Assembly: GCA_937916485.1 (NCBI GenBank)
Contig: CALFSV010000224.1
Location: 1 to 32,424 of the forward strand
DNA: 32,424 nt
Origin: an uncultured Paracoccaceae bacterium
GTDB taxonomy: Bacteria; Pseudomonadota; Alphaproteobacteria; Rhodobacterales; Rhodobacteraceae
Direction of reading: 5' to 3'
The position numbers were made by a program, and so were the translations under genes. Below are positions 9,157 to 21,074 of the stretch, in pieces; within the stretch, counting starts at the first letter, position 1; each line of letters begins with the position of its first letter. The notes below the pieces were generated by a model. It was given only the letters and a program-made list of their open reading frames with translations, did not search any database and had not been told where the DNA came from.

Positions 9157-9246
9157 GCGCATCAGCCGCGCTTGCCCCCCCATGGGCGAGTTGCTAGTCA
9201 CGATCCAGCAGGATCGACCACCAATCTGCGTCTCGAGGAAATACCC

Positions 9247-9729
9247 ATGTCTGACACCGCATCCGCGACAGCTACGCCCACCGAGGCGGATATCCTGCTG
9301 ATCCAGCAGATCCTTCCGCACCGCTATCCTTTCCTTCTGGTGGACCGGGTTGGCGAGATTGAGGGCACGTCGCGGGCCGTCGGCCTTAAGAACGTCACCA
9401 TGAACGAGCCGCATTTTCAGGGCCATTTTCCCGGTAACCCGATCATGCCCGGCGTCACCATTGTCGAGGCCATGGCCCAGACTGCCGCCGTGATGGTCGG
9501 CACGACCCTTGGGCTGACCGACGGAAACATGCTGATCTATTTCATGGCCATCGACGGCTGCAAATTCCGCCGCAAGGTGGTTCCGGGCGATCAATTGCGC
9601 ATGGAGGTCACCACCCTGCGCGGGAAGCCCGGCGGCAAGGTCTGGCGGTTCCGTGGTGTGGCAACGGTCGACGGCGAAATGGCCGCTGAGGCAGAGTTCA
9701 CCGCCATGATGGACAACCGGACAGCCTGA
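9247..9729 (+). CDS. fabZ: 3-hydroxyacyl-[acyl-carrier-protein] dehydratase FabZ
   Basis: Dehydrates 3-hydroxyacyl-ACP in type II fatty acid synthesis, competing with LpxA for hydroxyacyl-ACP. Hot-dog fold motifs are [13 protein letters not shown] and [20 protein letters not shown]; the expected catalytic His is residue 60 and Glu residue 74. The ATG at 9247 is chosen because GAGGAA sits about 5 nt upstream; this yields 160 residues, whereas the upstream in-frame ATG at 9172 adds 25 atypical residues. The stop overlaps the lpxA start by 1 bp (TGATG). Confidence 0.96.
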   Translation: MSDTASATATPTEADILLIQQILPHRYPFLLVDRVGEIEGTSRAVGLKNVTMNEPHFQGHFPGNPIMPGVTIVEAMAQTAAVMVGTTLGLTDGNMLIYFMAIDGCKFRRKVVPGDQLRMEVTTLRGKPGGKVWRFRGVATVDGEMAAEAEFTAMMDNRTA

Positions 9730-10514
9730 TGCAGCCCGCCATCCACCCCAGTGCCGTGATCGAGGAAGGCGCCGTGATCGGTGCCGGCTGCGCCATCGGT
9801 CCGTTCTGCCATGTCGGCCCAGAGGTTGTTCTGGCCGACGGGGTGGTGCTGAAATCTCATGTCGTGGTCACCGGCGACACGCATATTGGCCCCGACACGG
9901 TGGTCTTTTCTTTCTCGGTCATCGGCGAGGTCCCACAGGACCTCAAGTATGCCGGCGAAAAGACCCGGCTCAGGATCGGGGCGCGCAATCGCATCCGCGA
10001 GCATGTGACGATCAACACCGGCACAGGTCATGGCGGCGGTGAGACCCGGATCGGCGACGACGGCCTCTTTATGGCCGGCTGCCACATCGCCCATGACGCC
10101 CGGATCGGGGACAGGGTGATCGTTGTGAACTCCTCTGCCGTTGCGGGCCATTGCGTGATCGAGGATGACGTCATCATCGGCGGCCTCGTCGGCGTGCATC
10201 AATGGGTCCGTATCGGGCGTGGGGCGATCATCGGGGCGGTGACCATGGTGACCAACGATGTGATCCCCTACGGTCTGGTTCAAGGCCCAAGGGGCGCACT
10301 CGATGGCCTCAACCTTGTTGGTCTCAAACGGCGCGGTGTCGGGCGAGGCGATATCACGGCCCTGCGGGCCGCCTTCGGCGTTCTCAAAGACGGAGAGGGG
10401 GCCTTTGTCGACCGGGCCCGCAGCCTGCAGACCGAGGATCAGAGCCCTTACGTGCAAGAGCTGATCGACTTCGTGCTGGGTGCCTCCGACCGGCAATTCC
10501 TGACCCCCGGATGA
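9729..10514 (+). CDS. lpxA: acyl-ACP--UDP-N-acetylglucosamine O-acyltransferase LpxA
   Basis: First step of lipid A synthesis: 3-O-acylation of UDP-GlcNAc. The 261-residue protein shows the hexapeptide-repeat left-handed beta-helix pattern (for example VIGAGCAIGPFCHVG). The AGCHIAHD segment has His 119 and His 122, matching the catalytic region of the family. The C-terminal helical part (LKRRGVGRGDITALRAAF) is present. It is coupled to fabZ (TGATG) and to lpxI (ATGA overlap). Confidence 0.97.
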   Translation: MQPAIHPSAVIEEGAVIGAGCAIGPFCHVGPEVVLADGVVLKSHVVVTGDTHIGPDTVVFSFSVIGEVPQDLKYAGEKTRLRIGARNRIREHVTINTGTGHGGGETRIGDDGLFMAGCHIAHDARIGDRVIVVNSSAVAGHCVIEDDVIIGGLVGVHQWVRIGRGAIIGAVTMVTNDVIPYGLVQGPRGALDGLNLVGLKRRGVGRGDITALRAAFGVLKDGEGAFVDRARSLQTEDQSPYVQELIDFVLGASDRQFLTPG

Positions 10515-11431
10515 TTGCGCTACTCGCCGGAACCGGGGCTCTGCCGGGACTGCTGGCCAAGCGCCTGCAACAGACGGGAGAGGTCCCCCTGATCTGCGAA
10601 ATGGCAGGTTTCCCGCCAGAGGTTCCCGACGATCTTCCCCGCCTGCGCTTCCGGATCGAGACGCTGGGTAGCTGTCTGGCCACCCTGCGCCGCATGGGGG
10701 TCACCCGACTTTGCCTTGCGGGTGCGGTCAGAAGGCCTTCCGTCGATCCTGCTGCGATCGATGCGGCGGCCGCGCCTCTGGTGCCCCGGCTTCAGGCGGC
10801 GCTGACAAAGGGGGACGATGGCACCCTGCGCGGCATCATGGCGATCCTCGAGGAAGAGGGGTTCACGATCCTCGCGGCGCAGGATATCGCGCCCGATCTC
10901 TTGCCTCCGCCCGGCATTCTGACCCGGGCAAAGCCCAGTCCCGAGCATCGTGGCGATGCCCCTTTGGCCGAACGGCAACTGGCTGCGATGGGCCGGGCCG
11001 ATCTGGGGCAAACCTGTGTCCTGCGCGCTGGCGTCGTTGTGGCGCAAGAGGATGATGCGGGGACCGACGCGCTCCTGGCCCGTCTGGCCCAACCGTCGCG
11101 CGACGCTGACAACAGCAGCGACCCGGTGTCCTGGCTGATGGACACCGCCTCGGACATGCTGGGCGATGCGGCCGATTGGCTGTCAAACGTAGCGCCCGAA
11201 GGACCTGCCTCGGGGGGCATGCTGTTCAAGGGGCCAAAACCGGGGCAGGACCGTCGCGCCGACCTGCCGGTGATCGGTCCCGAAACGGCACGGGGTGCCA
11301 TCCGGGCCGGGCTTGCCGGGATCGTGATAGAGGCTGGGGGCGTCATGGTTCTGCACCTGCAAGAGGTTCTGACGCTGCTCGACAACGCCGGGCTGTTCCT
11401 GTGGGTCCGTGCGGCGGGGGACGACGCATGA
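10511..11431 (+). CDS. lpxI: UDP-2,3-diacylglucosamine diphosphatase LpxI
   Basis: Hydrolyses UDP-2,3-diacylglucosamine to lipid X plus UMP, replacing LpxH in many alphaproteobacteria. The N-terminus MIALLAGTGALPGLLAKRL is typical of the LpxI/DUF1009 family. The central GDDGTLRGIMAILEEEGF stretch and the C-terminal GIVIEAGGVMVL also fit. Taking the ATG at 10511, which overlaps the lpxA stop as ATGA, gives 306 residues, close to the family's usual ~270-290. The position between lpxA and lpxB is functionally coherent, because its product is the LpxB acceptor. Confidence 0.93.
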   Translation: MIALLAGTGALPGLLAKRLQQTGEVPLICEMAGFPPEVPDDLPRLRFRIETLGSCLATLRRMGVTRLCLAGAVRRPSVDPAAIDAAAAPLVPRLQAALTKGDDGTLRGIMAILEEEGFTILAAQDIAPDLLPPPGILTRAKPSPEHRGDAPLAERQLAAMGRADLGQTCVLRAGVVVAQEDDAGTDALLARLAQPSRDADNSSDPVSWLMDTASDMLGDAADWLSNVAPEGPASGGMLFKGPKPGQDRRADLPVIGPETARGAIRAGLAGIVIEAGGVMVLHLQEVLTLLDNAGLFLWVRAAGDDA

Positions 11432-12573
11432 AGATTTTCGTTATCGCAGGCGAGCCATCGGGCGATGCCCTGGGTCAAGCGGTCATGGCGGGGCTTAAGG
11501 AACTGGTTCAAGAGGTCCGGTTCGACGGGATCGGCGGTCCCTTGATGGAGGGGGAAGGCCTCAAAAGCCGCTTTGCCATGGACGAACTCAGCGTCATGGG
11601 CCTGGCCGAAGTGCTGCCAAAATACCGGCACCTCAAACGGCGGATCGCTGAGACGGCGCAGGCCGTGTTGGACACCAAGCCCGATGTGCTTCTGACCATA
11701 GACAGCCCGGATTTCTGCCTGAGGGTCGCCCGGCTGGTCAAGGCAGAGCGCAACATTCGCACTGTGCATTACGTCGCCCCCTCGGTCTGGGCCTGGCGGC
11801 CGGGGCGTGCGGTCAAGATGGCAAAGGTCATAGACCACGTTCTGGCACTTTTGCCCTTTGAGCCGCCCTTAATGGCAGCGGCCGGCATGGACTGCGACTT
11901 TGTCGGCCACCCCATCGTTGCCCAACAACAGGCAACGGCGCAAGAGGCGGCAGCGTTCCGCGACGACCACGGCCTTGGGAACGCACCGCTGATCCTGACA
12001 CTGCCCGGATCGCGCCGGGGCGAAGTTACCCGGCTCGCTCCGGTCTTTGGCGAAGCTCTGAAGCGGGTTGTCAAGGTGCACCCCGACGCAAGGGTGGTCC
12101 TTCCAGCCGCCGGCCCGGTGGTCTCAATGGTTGAGGACCTGACAAAAGACTGGCCCGGACGGCCAATCCTGCTGGCACCGGCGACGGACGACCAGACCCA
12201 AGCGTCCAAGAGGGCGGCGTTCCGCGCCGCAGACGTCGCCCTTGCCGCCTCTGGCACGGTATCGCTGGAACTGGCCGCAGCCCGAACTCCGATGGTCATC
12301 GCTTACGACATGTCCTGGCTCAGCCGGCAGATCATCGGACGGATGCTCAAGATCGACACCGTCACTCTTGTAAATCTGGTCAGCGAAACCCGCACGGTCC
12401 CCGAATTTATCGGCGCCAATTGCAAACCCGATCTCATCGCCGCCTCTGTTCTGGGCACCCTAAAAGCACCGACCCAACAGGAAGAGGCTATGGCACTCAC
12501 AATGCAAAGACTGGGAGAGGGGCAGGAACCGCCGGGCCTGCGCGCTGCGAGGGCAATTCTTGCCCGCCGATAG
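11428..12573 (+). CDS. lpxB: lipid-A-disaccharide synthase LpxB
   Basis: GT19 glycosyltransferase of the inner membrane's cytoplasmic face; it joins lipid X to UDP-2,3-diacylglucosamine. Motifs seen are AGEPSGDALG near the N-terminus, LTIDSPDFCLRVA, VAPSVWAWRPGRA, and the nucleotide-binding LTLPGSRRGEV and AASGTVSLELA. The ATG at 11428 overlaps the lpxI stop (ATGA) and gives 381 residues, normal for the family. It is the last gene of the plus-strand envelope cluster and converges on mnmA. No clear terminator hairpin for lpxB is visible. Confidence 0.97.
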   Translation: MKIFVIAGEPSGDALGQAVMAGLKELVQEVRFDGIGGPLMEGEGLKSRFAMDELSVMGLAEVLPKYRHLKRRIAETAQAVLDTKPDVLLTIDSPDFCLRVARLVKAERNIRTVHYVAPSVWAWRPGRAVKMAKVIDHVLALLPFEPPLMAAAGMDCDFVGHPIVAQQQATAQEAAAFRDDHGLGNAPLILTLPGSRRGEVTRLAPVFGEALKRVVKVHPDARVVLPAAGPVVSMVEDLTKDWPGRPILLAPATDDQTQASKRAAFRAADVALAASGTVSLELAAARTPMVIAYDMSWLSRQIIGRMLKIDTVTLVNLVSETRTVPEFIGANCKPDLIAASVLGTLKAPTQQEEAMALTMQRLGEGQEPPGLRAARAILARR

Positions 12574-12620
12574 CTCGGCCTGACCCCGGCTCCACCAATC
12601 GAAGACCCAGCCCGCCCCCA

Positions 12621-12684
12621 GATTTTTCTTGCCAAAAATATTCCCGCCGGAGGCTCCGACCGCAGCCACAAGGACCGTCGGTCC
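12621..12684 (-). repeat. gene-3'-end element after mnmA (copy A)
   Basis: Read in the mnmA direction, the stop codon is followed after 2 nt by a perfect hairpin, GGACC-GAC-GGTCC (12672-12684). Then comes an AT-rich core, GGCGGGAATATTTTTGGCAAG (positions 12629-12649). The core resembles those of the two elements at 27431-27681. An extra ATTTTT/AAAAAT pairing lies at 12622-12639. It may act as the mnmA terminator or 3'-end stabiliser. Confidence 0.5.
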
Positions 12685-12686
12685 GC

Positions 12687-13826
12687 TTACTGACCCCGCC
12701 AGATCCAGCCGCCGCCCAACACGCGGGTCTCACCGGGGGCATAGAACACACAGGCCTGCCCCGGGGACACGCCTTCTTCGGCCGACAGCAGCTCTACTTC
12801 GGCCTCGGTGGCGGACAGGGGGCGCAGGATCGCCTCGACCGGTGGCTTGGTCGAGCGGACCTTGACCGCAATCTCGCGCTCGGCCAGCGCATCAAAGGGA
12901 CCGTCGCCCAGCCAGTTCACCTCGCGCAGTGGCACCCGGCGGGTGGCGAGCATTTCCTTTGGTCCCACGATCACCTGCCGCGCCTCGACATCAAGGCGAA
13001 CAACATACAGCGGATCGGCAAGGCCACCGATGCCAAGGCCGCGCCGCTGGCCGATGGTGTAATGGATCACACCCCGATGGGTCCCCAGAACCTGGCCCGA
13101 CACATCGACGATCTCGCCGGGCTCGGCAGCACCGGGGCGCAGCTTTTCGATCACGGCGGCGTAGTTGCCGTTCGGGACAAAGCAGATGTCCTGACTGTCG
13201 GGCTTGTCCGCGACGGGTAGGCCATAGCGGGCGGCTAGGGCTCGGGTCTCAGCCTTGGAGGTAAGGTGGCCCAACGGAAAGCGCAGGTAATCCAGCTGTT
13301 CTGCCGTGGTCGAGAACAGGAAATACGACTGGTCGCGGGCGGCATCGGCCGCCATATGCAGCTCTGGCCCCACAAGGCCCATCTTGCGTTGGATATAATG
13401 CCCCGTCGCCATGCAGTCAGCGTCAAGATCGCGGGCCGTGTTCAACAAGTCCTTGAACTTGACCCGTTCATTGCAGCGGATGCAGGGGACCGGGGTCGCC
13501 CCGGCCAGGTAGCTGTCGGCAAATTCGTCGATCACCGCTTCGCGAAAAGTGTTTTCGTAATCCAGGACATAGTGGGGAAAGCCCATCGTCTCGGCCACCC
13601 GGCGGGCGTCGTGAATGTCGCGGCCCGCGCAGCAGGCGCCCTTTTTGGCCAGCGCAGCCCCGTGATCGTATAGCTGCAAGGTCACGCCAACGACATCGTA
13701 CCCTTCCTCGGCCAGCTGCGCCGCCACGACCGAGGAATCAACGCCACCCGACATCGCGACAACAACCCGCGTATCGGCAGGGGCCTTGGGCAGACCGAGG
13801 GAATTCAGGGCGGGGTCGAGGGGCAT
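12687..13826 (-). CDS. mnmA: tRNA-specific 2-thiouridylase MnmA
   Basis: Transfers sulfur to U34 of tRNA-Lys, -Glu and -Gln. Counting from the chosen ATG at 13826, the PP-loop SGGVDSS is at residues 26-32. The nucleophilic Cys is 118 ([10 protein letters not shown]) and the second catalytic Cys is 215 ([13 protein letters not shown]). The 379-residue length is normal. An upstream in-frame ATG at 13880 would add 18 residues of poor conservation character and extend into the sciP leader. It is convergent with lpxB and divergent from sciP. Confidence 0.96.
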   Translation of the reverse strand: MPLDPALNSLGLPKAPADTRVVVAMSGGVDSSVVAAQLAEEGYDVVGVTLQLYDHGAALAKKGACCAGRDIHDARRVAETMGFPHYVLDYENTFREAVIDEFADSYLAGATPVPCIRCNERVKFKDLLNTARDLDADCMATGHYIQRKMGLVGPELHMAADAARDQSYFLFSTTAEQLDYLRFPLGHLTSKAETRALAARYGLPVADKPDSQDICFVPNGNYAAVIEKLRPGAAEPGEIVDVSGQVLGTHRGVIHYTIGQRRGLGIGGLADPLYVVRLDVEARQVIVGPKEMLATRRVPLREVNWLGDGPFDALAEREIAVKVRSTKPPVEAILRPLSATEAEVELLSAEEGVSPGQACVFYAPGETRVLGGGWIWRGQ

Positions 13827-13927
13827 GACAAACGTCCAGTGGGAAGGGGCATTATGGCGCCGCAGGTCTACAGCGTCCAACGCTCGTTGCGCAGCTATAT
13901 AAGAAAATTCAACACATTCTCAACCCC

Positions 13928-13955
13928 GCGGCTTCACCCGGTCTTAAGAAGCCGC
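13928..13955 (+). promoter_or_regulatory. hairpin 1 in the sciP upstream region
   Basis: Perfect 8-bp inverted repeat GCGGCTTC (13928-13935) / GAAGCCGC (13948-13955) with a 12-nt loop containing CTTAA. There is no T-run, so it is not an ordinary terminator. It lies in the divergent region between mnmA and sciP. Confidence 0.45.
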
Positions 13956-13961
13956 TGCACA

Positions 13962-13996
13962 TGGTCCCTCGATTGTAACGCCAGCGCTCGGGACCA
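13962..13996 (+). promoter_or_regulatory. hairpin 2 covering the sciP Shine-Dalgarno
   Basis: Perfect 7-bp inverted repeat TGGTCCC (13962-13968) / GGGACCA (13990-13996). The right arm holds GGGA, the best Shine-Dalgarno candidate for the ATG at 14001 (spacing 7). Folding would hide the ribosome-binding site. Regulation is an inference from sequence only. Confidence 0.45.
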
Positions 13997-14000
13997 ACCA

Positions 14001-14279
14001 ATGTATCTGCGCAAAATCGATGGACCAAGATGCGTCACCCTTCCGGACGGGACCTTGATGACCCGGGCCGATTTACCCCCTGTCGAGACCGTTCGGTGGG
14101 TGGCGTCCCGCAAAGCCGCGGTCATCCAGGCCGTCCGCTATGGCCTGATCACTCGCGAAACCGCAATCGAGATGTATGGGCTAAGTGAGGATGAATTCGC
14201 ATCCTGGACGACAGCGGTGGAAAAATTTGGGGTAGCCGGATTAAAGGCTACGGCCGTACAAAGAGGTAGACAGCCCTAG
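14001..14279 (+). CDS. sciP: CtrA inhibitor SciP (DUF1153)
   Basis: SciP is a small helix-turn-helix protein that binds CtrA and blocks transcription of CtrA targets. The 92-residue protein shows the family's opening (MYLRKIDGPRCVTLPDG) and the helical ETVRWVASRKAAVIQAVRYG, then LITRETAIEMYGLSEDEFASW. The ATG at 14001 is chosen because the family begins there; the frame is open upstream only by chance. It lies 87 bp upstream of ctrA on the same strand, so the antagonist and its target are neighbours. Two leader inverted repeats may control translation. Confidence 0.92.
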   Translation: MYLRKIDGPRCVTLPDGTLMTRADLPPVETVRWVASRKAAVIQAVRYGLITRETAIEMYGLSEDEFASWTTAVEKFGVAGLKATAVQRGRQP

Positions 14280-14366
14280 GTTGTGTCTGAAATAGTCCCC
14301 ACCAGTAACGGGTGATTAACGAATTACAGGCAAAGGTTCGAGTATCAGTTGTTTGGGAGAATGGTA

Positions 14367-15128
14367 ATGCGTGTACTATTAATCGAAGACGATCCGACCA
14401 CATCCCGAAGCATCGAAATGATGCTGACCCATGCCAACCTCAACGTCTATGCCACCCATTTGGGCGAGGACGGTGTCGATCTGGCCAAGCTTTATGATTA
14501 TGATCTGATAATCCTCGACCTGGACCTTCCTGACATGAACGGACACGAGGTTCTGCGCCAGCTTCGCCTTGCCCGTGTGGAAACCCCGATACTTATCCTG
14601 TCGGGTGAGGATGGGACAGAGAGTAAGATCAAAGGTTTTGGATTTGGCGCAGACGACTATTTGACCAAGCCTTTCCACCGTGAAGAACTTGTCGCTCGCA
14701 TCCATGCCATCATTCGGCGGTCCAAGGGGCACGCCCAGTCGGTCATTCAGACCGGTCGGATCTCTGTCAACCTGGACGCAAAGACCGTCGATGTCGGGGG
14801 CAGCCCGGTGCATCTGACTGGCAAGGAATACCAGATGCTCGAACTTCTGAGCCTGCGCAAAGGTACCACGCTGACGAAAGAGATGTTCCTGAACCATCTT
14901 TATGGCGGCATGGATGAGCCTGAGTTGAAGATCATCGACGTCTTTATCTGCAAGTTGCGCAAGAAACTAAGCCACGCGACTGGCGGCCAGAACTATATCG
15001 AGACGGTCTGGGGCAGAGGCTATGTCCTACGCGAAGAAGAGGGGCGGGGACACGGCCCGAGCGGCTTGCTGTCGGGGCCTGACCTGTCCAGGCTTCAGTT
15101 TGCGCGTCCCTTACCTGCTCACGCCTGA
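14367..15128 (+). CDS. ctrA: cell-cycle master response regulator CtrA
   Basis: OmpR-type DNA-binding response regulator controlling motility, division and gene-transfer-agent genes in alphaproteobacteria. The receiver domain has the acidic pocket E7/D8/D9, phosphoacceptor Asp51 and Lys101 (TKPF). The winged-helix domain carries the near-invariant [20 protein letters not shown] and [18 protein letters not shown]. ATGs occur at 14361 and 14367; GGAGA (14356-14360) sits 6 nt from 14367, which decides the start. The body ends YVLREEE, but about 28 further residues follow, giving 253 against ~231-240 usual, and the last residues are AHA. This tail is odd and may affect proteolysis. Confidence 0.96.
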   Translation: MRVLLIEDDPTTSRSIEMMLTHANLNVYATHLGEDGVDLAKLYDYDLIILDLDLPDMNGHEVLRQLRLARVETPILILSGEDGTESKIKGFGFGADDYLTKPFHREELVARIHAIIRRSKGHAQSVIQTGRISVNLDAKTVDVGGSPVHLTGKEYQMLELLSLRKGTTLTKEMFLNHLYGGMDEPELKIIDVFICKLRKKLSHATGGQNYIETVWGRGYVLREEEGRGHGPSGLLSGPDLSRLQFARPLPAHA

Positions 15129-15135
15129 CCGGCAA

Positions 15136-15210
15136 AAGGCGGACTGGCGAGCAGAGGACTGGCAAGCGGCGGACTGGCAAGCGGCGGACGGGGAAGCGAG
15201 GGGCCTGCGA
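15136..15210 (+). repeat. decaying 15-bp tandem repeat after ctrA
   Basis: Five adjacent 15-bp units begin 8 bp after the ctrA stop, with a best unit of GCGGCGGACTGGCAA. Units 15151-15165 and 15166-15180 are nearly identical and the outer units are degraded. One plus frame reads as repeated ADWQA; the minus strand reads as Pro/Leu/Ala repeats. Neither is a convincing gene. The rest of 15129-15348 shows no supported gene. Confidence 0.75.
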
Positions 15211-15294
15211 GTGGCCGTGACGAGGCAGATTTGCCAGTCTTGACCTTTGGTGAACCACAACGTGGCGCTGGACGCAGAAAGGTCATCCCCCTAA

Positions 15295-19733
<4,439 letters not shown>

Positions 19734-19760
19734 CCCCATGGTGCCGAAAAGTTCACGAAT

Positions 19761-19775
19761 GTTCTCATAAAGTTC
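19761..19775 (+). promoter_or_regulatory. LexA (SOS) box GTTC-N7-GTTC
   Basis: A perfect match to the alphaproteobacterial SOS direct repeat: GTTC (19761-19764), seven bases TCATAAA, GTTC (19772-19775). A third GTTC lies at 19751-19754, but with 6-nt spacing. The box overlaps the -35 of the candidate promoter, which is where a repressor should sit. Confidence 0.65.
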
Positions 19776-19790
19776 TTTACAGATTAAACT
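19762..19790 (+). promoter_or_regulatory. candidate promoter of the small membrane ORF
   Basis: The -35 TTCTCA (19762-19767) and -10 TAAACT (19785-19790) each match 4 of 6 consensus bases with a 17-nt spacer. The predicted start near 19797 gives a ~20-nt leader to the ATG at 19818. The LexA box lies across the -35. Confidence 0.45.
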
Positions 19791-19817
19791 CAATATGAGA
19801 ACAAAGAGGCAACAAGG

Positions 19818-19964
19818 ATGCACAACGACGGAGCAGTCACCATGGCACAGGACATCAAATCCCTGATCGAACGGACCCGCGAAACGCTGGTCGCCGATGC
19901 GCTTGGCGCTGTGTCACTTGTTGTCATCCTTATGGGTGGGCTTTGTCTGCCGGCCCTCGTCTGA
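19818..19964 (+). CDS. small single-span membrane protein behind a LexA box; candidate SOS-induced miniprotein
   Basis: A 48-codon ORF from ATG 19818 (AGAGG 8 nt upstream), or 40 codons from ATG 19842 (GGAG 8 nt upstream); both starts have usable Shine-Dalgarno sequences. The N-terminal part is charged and helical (MAQDIKSLIERTRETLVADA). It is followed by one hydrophobic segment (LGAVSLVVILMGGLCLPALV) that reaches the C-terminus. The ORF is bracketed by its own promoter/LexA box and a strong terminator at 20113-20151, which argues for a real monocistronic gene. The family is not recognised. The layout recalls Caulobacter SidA, a very small SOS-induced inner-membrane division inhibitor, but no sequence similarity is claimed. 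Confidence 0.65.
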   Translation: MHNDGAVTMAQDIKSLIERTRETLVADALGAVSLVVILMGGLCLPALV

Positions 19965-20112
19965 GTGCGTATTTTCTGCCCGGCGTCTCGTACCGCTGAC
20001 CTAACGCCGCCTGTCCCGGCCGCGTCATTCGGATTTTGCCTGTCCGAACATCACAGGGGTTTGCCTGCCCCGCCTTTAGGTCACGTGGGTCCCATACGGG
20101 AATGCCATTCCT

Positions 20113-20151
20113 GCCGCCGCCATCCTGTCCCGGATGTGCGGCGGTTTTTTT
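20113..20151 (+). terminator. intrinsic terminator of the small membrane ORF
   Basis: GCCGCCGCCATCC pairs with GGATGTGCGGCGG (one bulged base) around a short loop, followed by seven T on the plus strand (20145-20151). It terminates plus-strand transcription before the convergent scaffold gene. Nothing else is evident in 19965-20112. Confidence 0.85.
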
Positions 20152-20174
20152 GGCGCTCTCCAAAAGAAAGGGGA

Positions 20175-20627
20175 TCAGGCGCTCTGTTCGGCGCGGGTCT
20201 GATCCAGCGCGTCAAGCGTGGCATCAAAGGCCAGCATGATCGAGGCGTGGCGGTTCTTGTAATCCCGTGCCGGTTCCAGAACCTCCAGCCCGTCAAAAGG
20301 GGCCTCGGGCACAGGCCCCGCCTCTTTGAGCATTGCCAGAAGTTGGTCGCGCCCTTGGCGGATCTGCCCCTCTGTCAGCCCGACAACGGCGGCCCCCACT
20401 ATGGCGGCAGCGGCCTGGCCAAGGGCGCAGGCCTTCACGTCCTGTCCGTAATCCGTGACCACCCCGTCCTTGACCATCACATCGACCGTCACCGTCGATC
20501 CGCACAGCGGCGACCGATGCTTGGCCGTGGCGTCAGGGGTCGACAGCCGCCGGGTGAGCGGCATGTCCGCGGCCAGCGCCAGAATGCGCGAGGAATAAAG
20601 TTTGATCAGGTCGGTATGGCTGGACAT
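20175..20627 (-). CDS. iron-sulfur cluster assembly scaffold, IscU/SufU/NifU-N-like
   Basis: Family members hold nascent Fe-S clusters on three Cys. Counting from the ATG at 20627 (150 residues), Cys42 ([12 protein letters not shown]) and Cys67 ([13 protein letters not shown]) match the first two ligands. At the usual third-Cys position the sequence reads [14 protein letters not shown], so His appears to replace Cys. The protein may therefore be a divergent scaffold or a carrier rather than a standard IscU. An upstream ATG at 20684 would add 19 residues running into the divergent hisI leader. No other Fe-S assembly gene is adjacent. Confidence 0.8.
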   Translation of the reverse strand: MSSHTDLIKLYSSRILALAADMPLTRRLSTPDATAKHRSPLCGSTVTVDVMVKDGVVTDYGQDVKACALGQAAAAIVGAAVVGLTEGQIRQGRDQLLAMLKEAGPVPEAPFDGLEVLEPARDYKNRHASIMLAFDATLDALDQTRAEQSA

Positions 20628-20698
20628 CGCAGTTTGCTCTTTGTGCTTTACCCTCCTACATAGGCGCGGCTGACGGGGATGCAAAAGGTTTTGTCACT

Positions 20699-21058
20699 AT
20701 GCCATTCGATGCCGCAACGCTGGTCTACAACGCCCAAGGTCTGATCCCTGCCATCGCGCAGGACGAAGGAACGGGCGAAGTCCTTATGATGGCCTGGATG
20801 AACGCCGAGGCCGTGGCCCAAACGCTTGCGACGGGTCGCGTCACCTATTGGTCGCGGTCCCGGCAGGCCTTTTGGATCAAGGGCGAAACCTCGGGCCATG
20901 TGCAAGAACTTGTCGAATTGCGGGTCGATTGCGACCGCGATTGCCTGCTGGCCGTCGTCCGCCAGACCGGTCCAGCCTGCCACACCGGACGGCGTAGCTG
21001 TTTTTACACCGCCATCCGCGAAGGGGAAGAAGTCGAACTGATGTCGCCCATCGCCTGA
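20699..21058 (+). CDS. hisI: phosphoribosyl-AMP cyclohydrolase HisI
   Basis: Third step of histidine biosynthesis: opens the adenine ring of PR-AMP. The 119-residue protein carries the family blocks [28 protein letters not shown], the metal-binding DCDRDCLL and [10 protein letters not shown]. It is monofunctional, since no HisE domain follows. It stands apart from other his genes in this window. It is divergent from the scaffold gene (71-bp gap) and convergent with gluQ (16-bp gap). Confidence 0.96.
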   Translation: MPFDAATLVYNAQGLIPAIAQDEGTGEVLMMAWMNAEAVAQTLATGRVTYWSRSRQAFWIKGETSGHVQELVELRVDCDRDCLLAVVRQTGPACHTGRRSCFYTAIREGEEVELMSPIA

Positions 21059-21074
21059 CCTATTGGTCCGGACG

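Noticed and set aside
14316..14320. TTAAC upstream of ctrA as a CtrA autoregulatory site
   Set aside because: Only one half-site; no TTAA-N7-TTAA pair is present.
15136..15210. Tandem repeats after ctrA as a CRISPR array
   Set aside because: Units are 15 bp, directly abutting without spacers, and degenerate.
19799..19813. Second LexA half-site pair GAAC-N7-CAAC
   Set aside because: One half deviates from GAAC; a single mismatched copy is not enough evidence.
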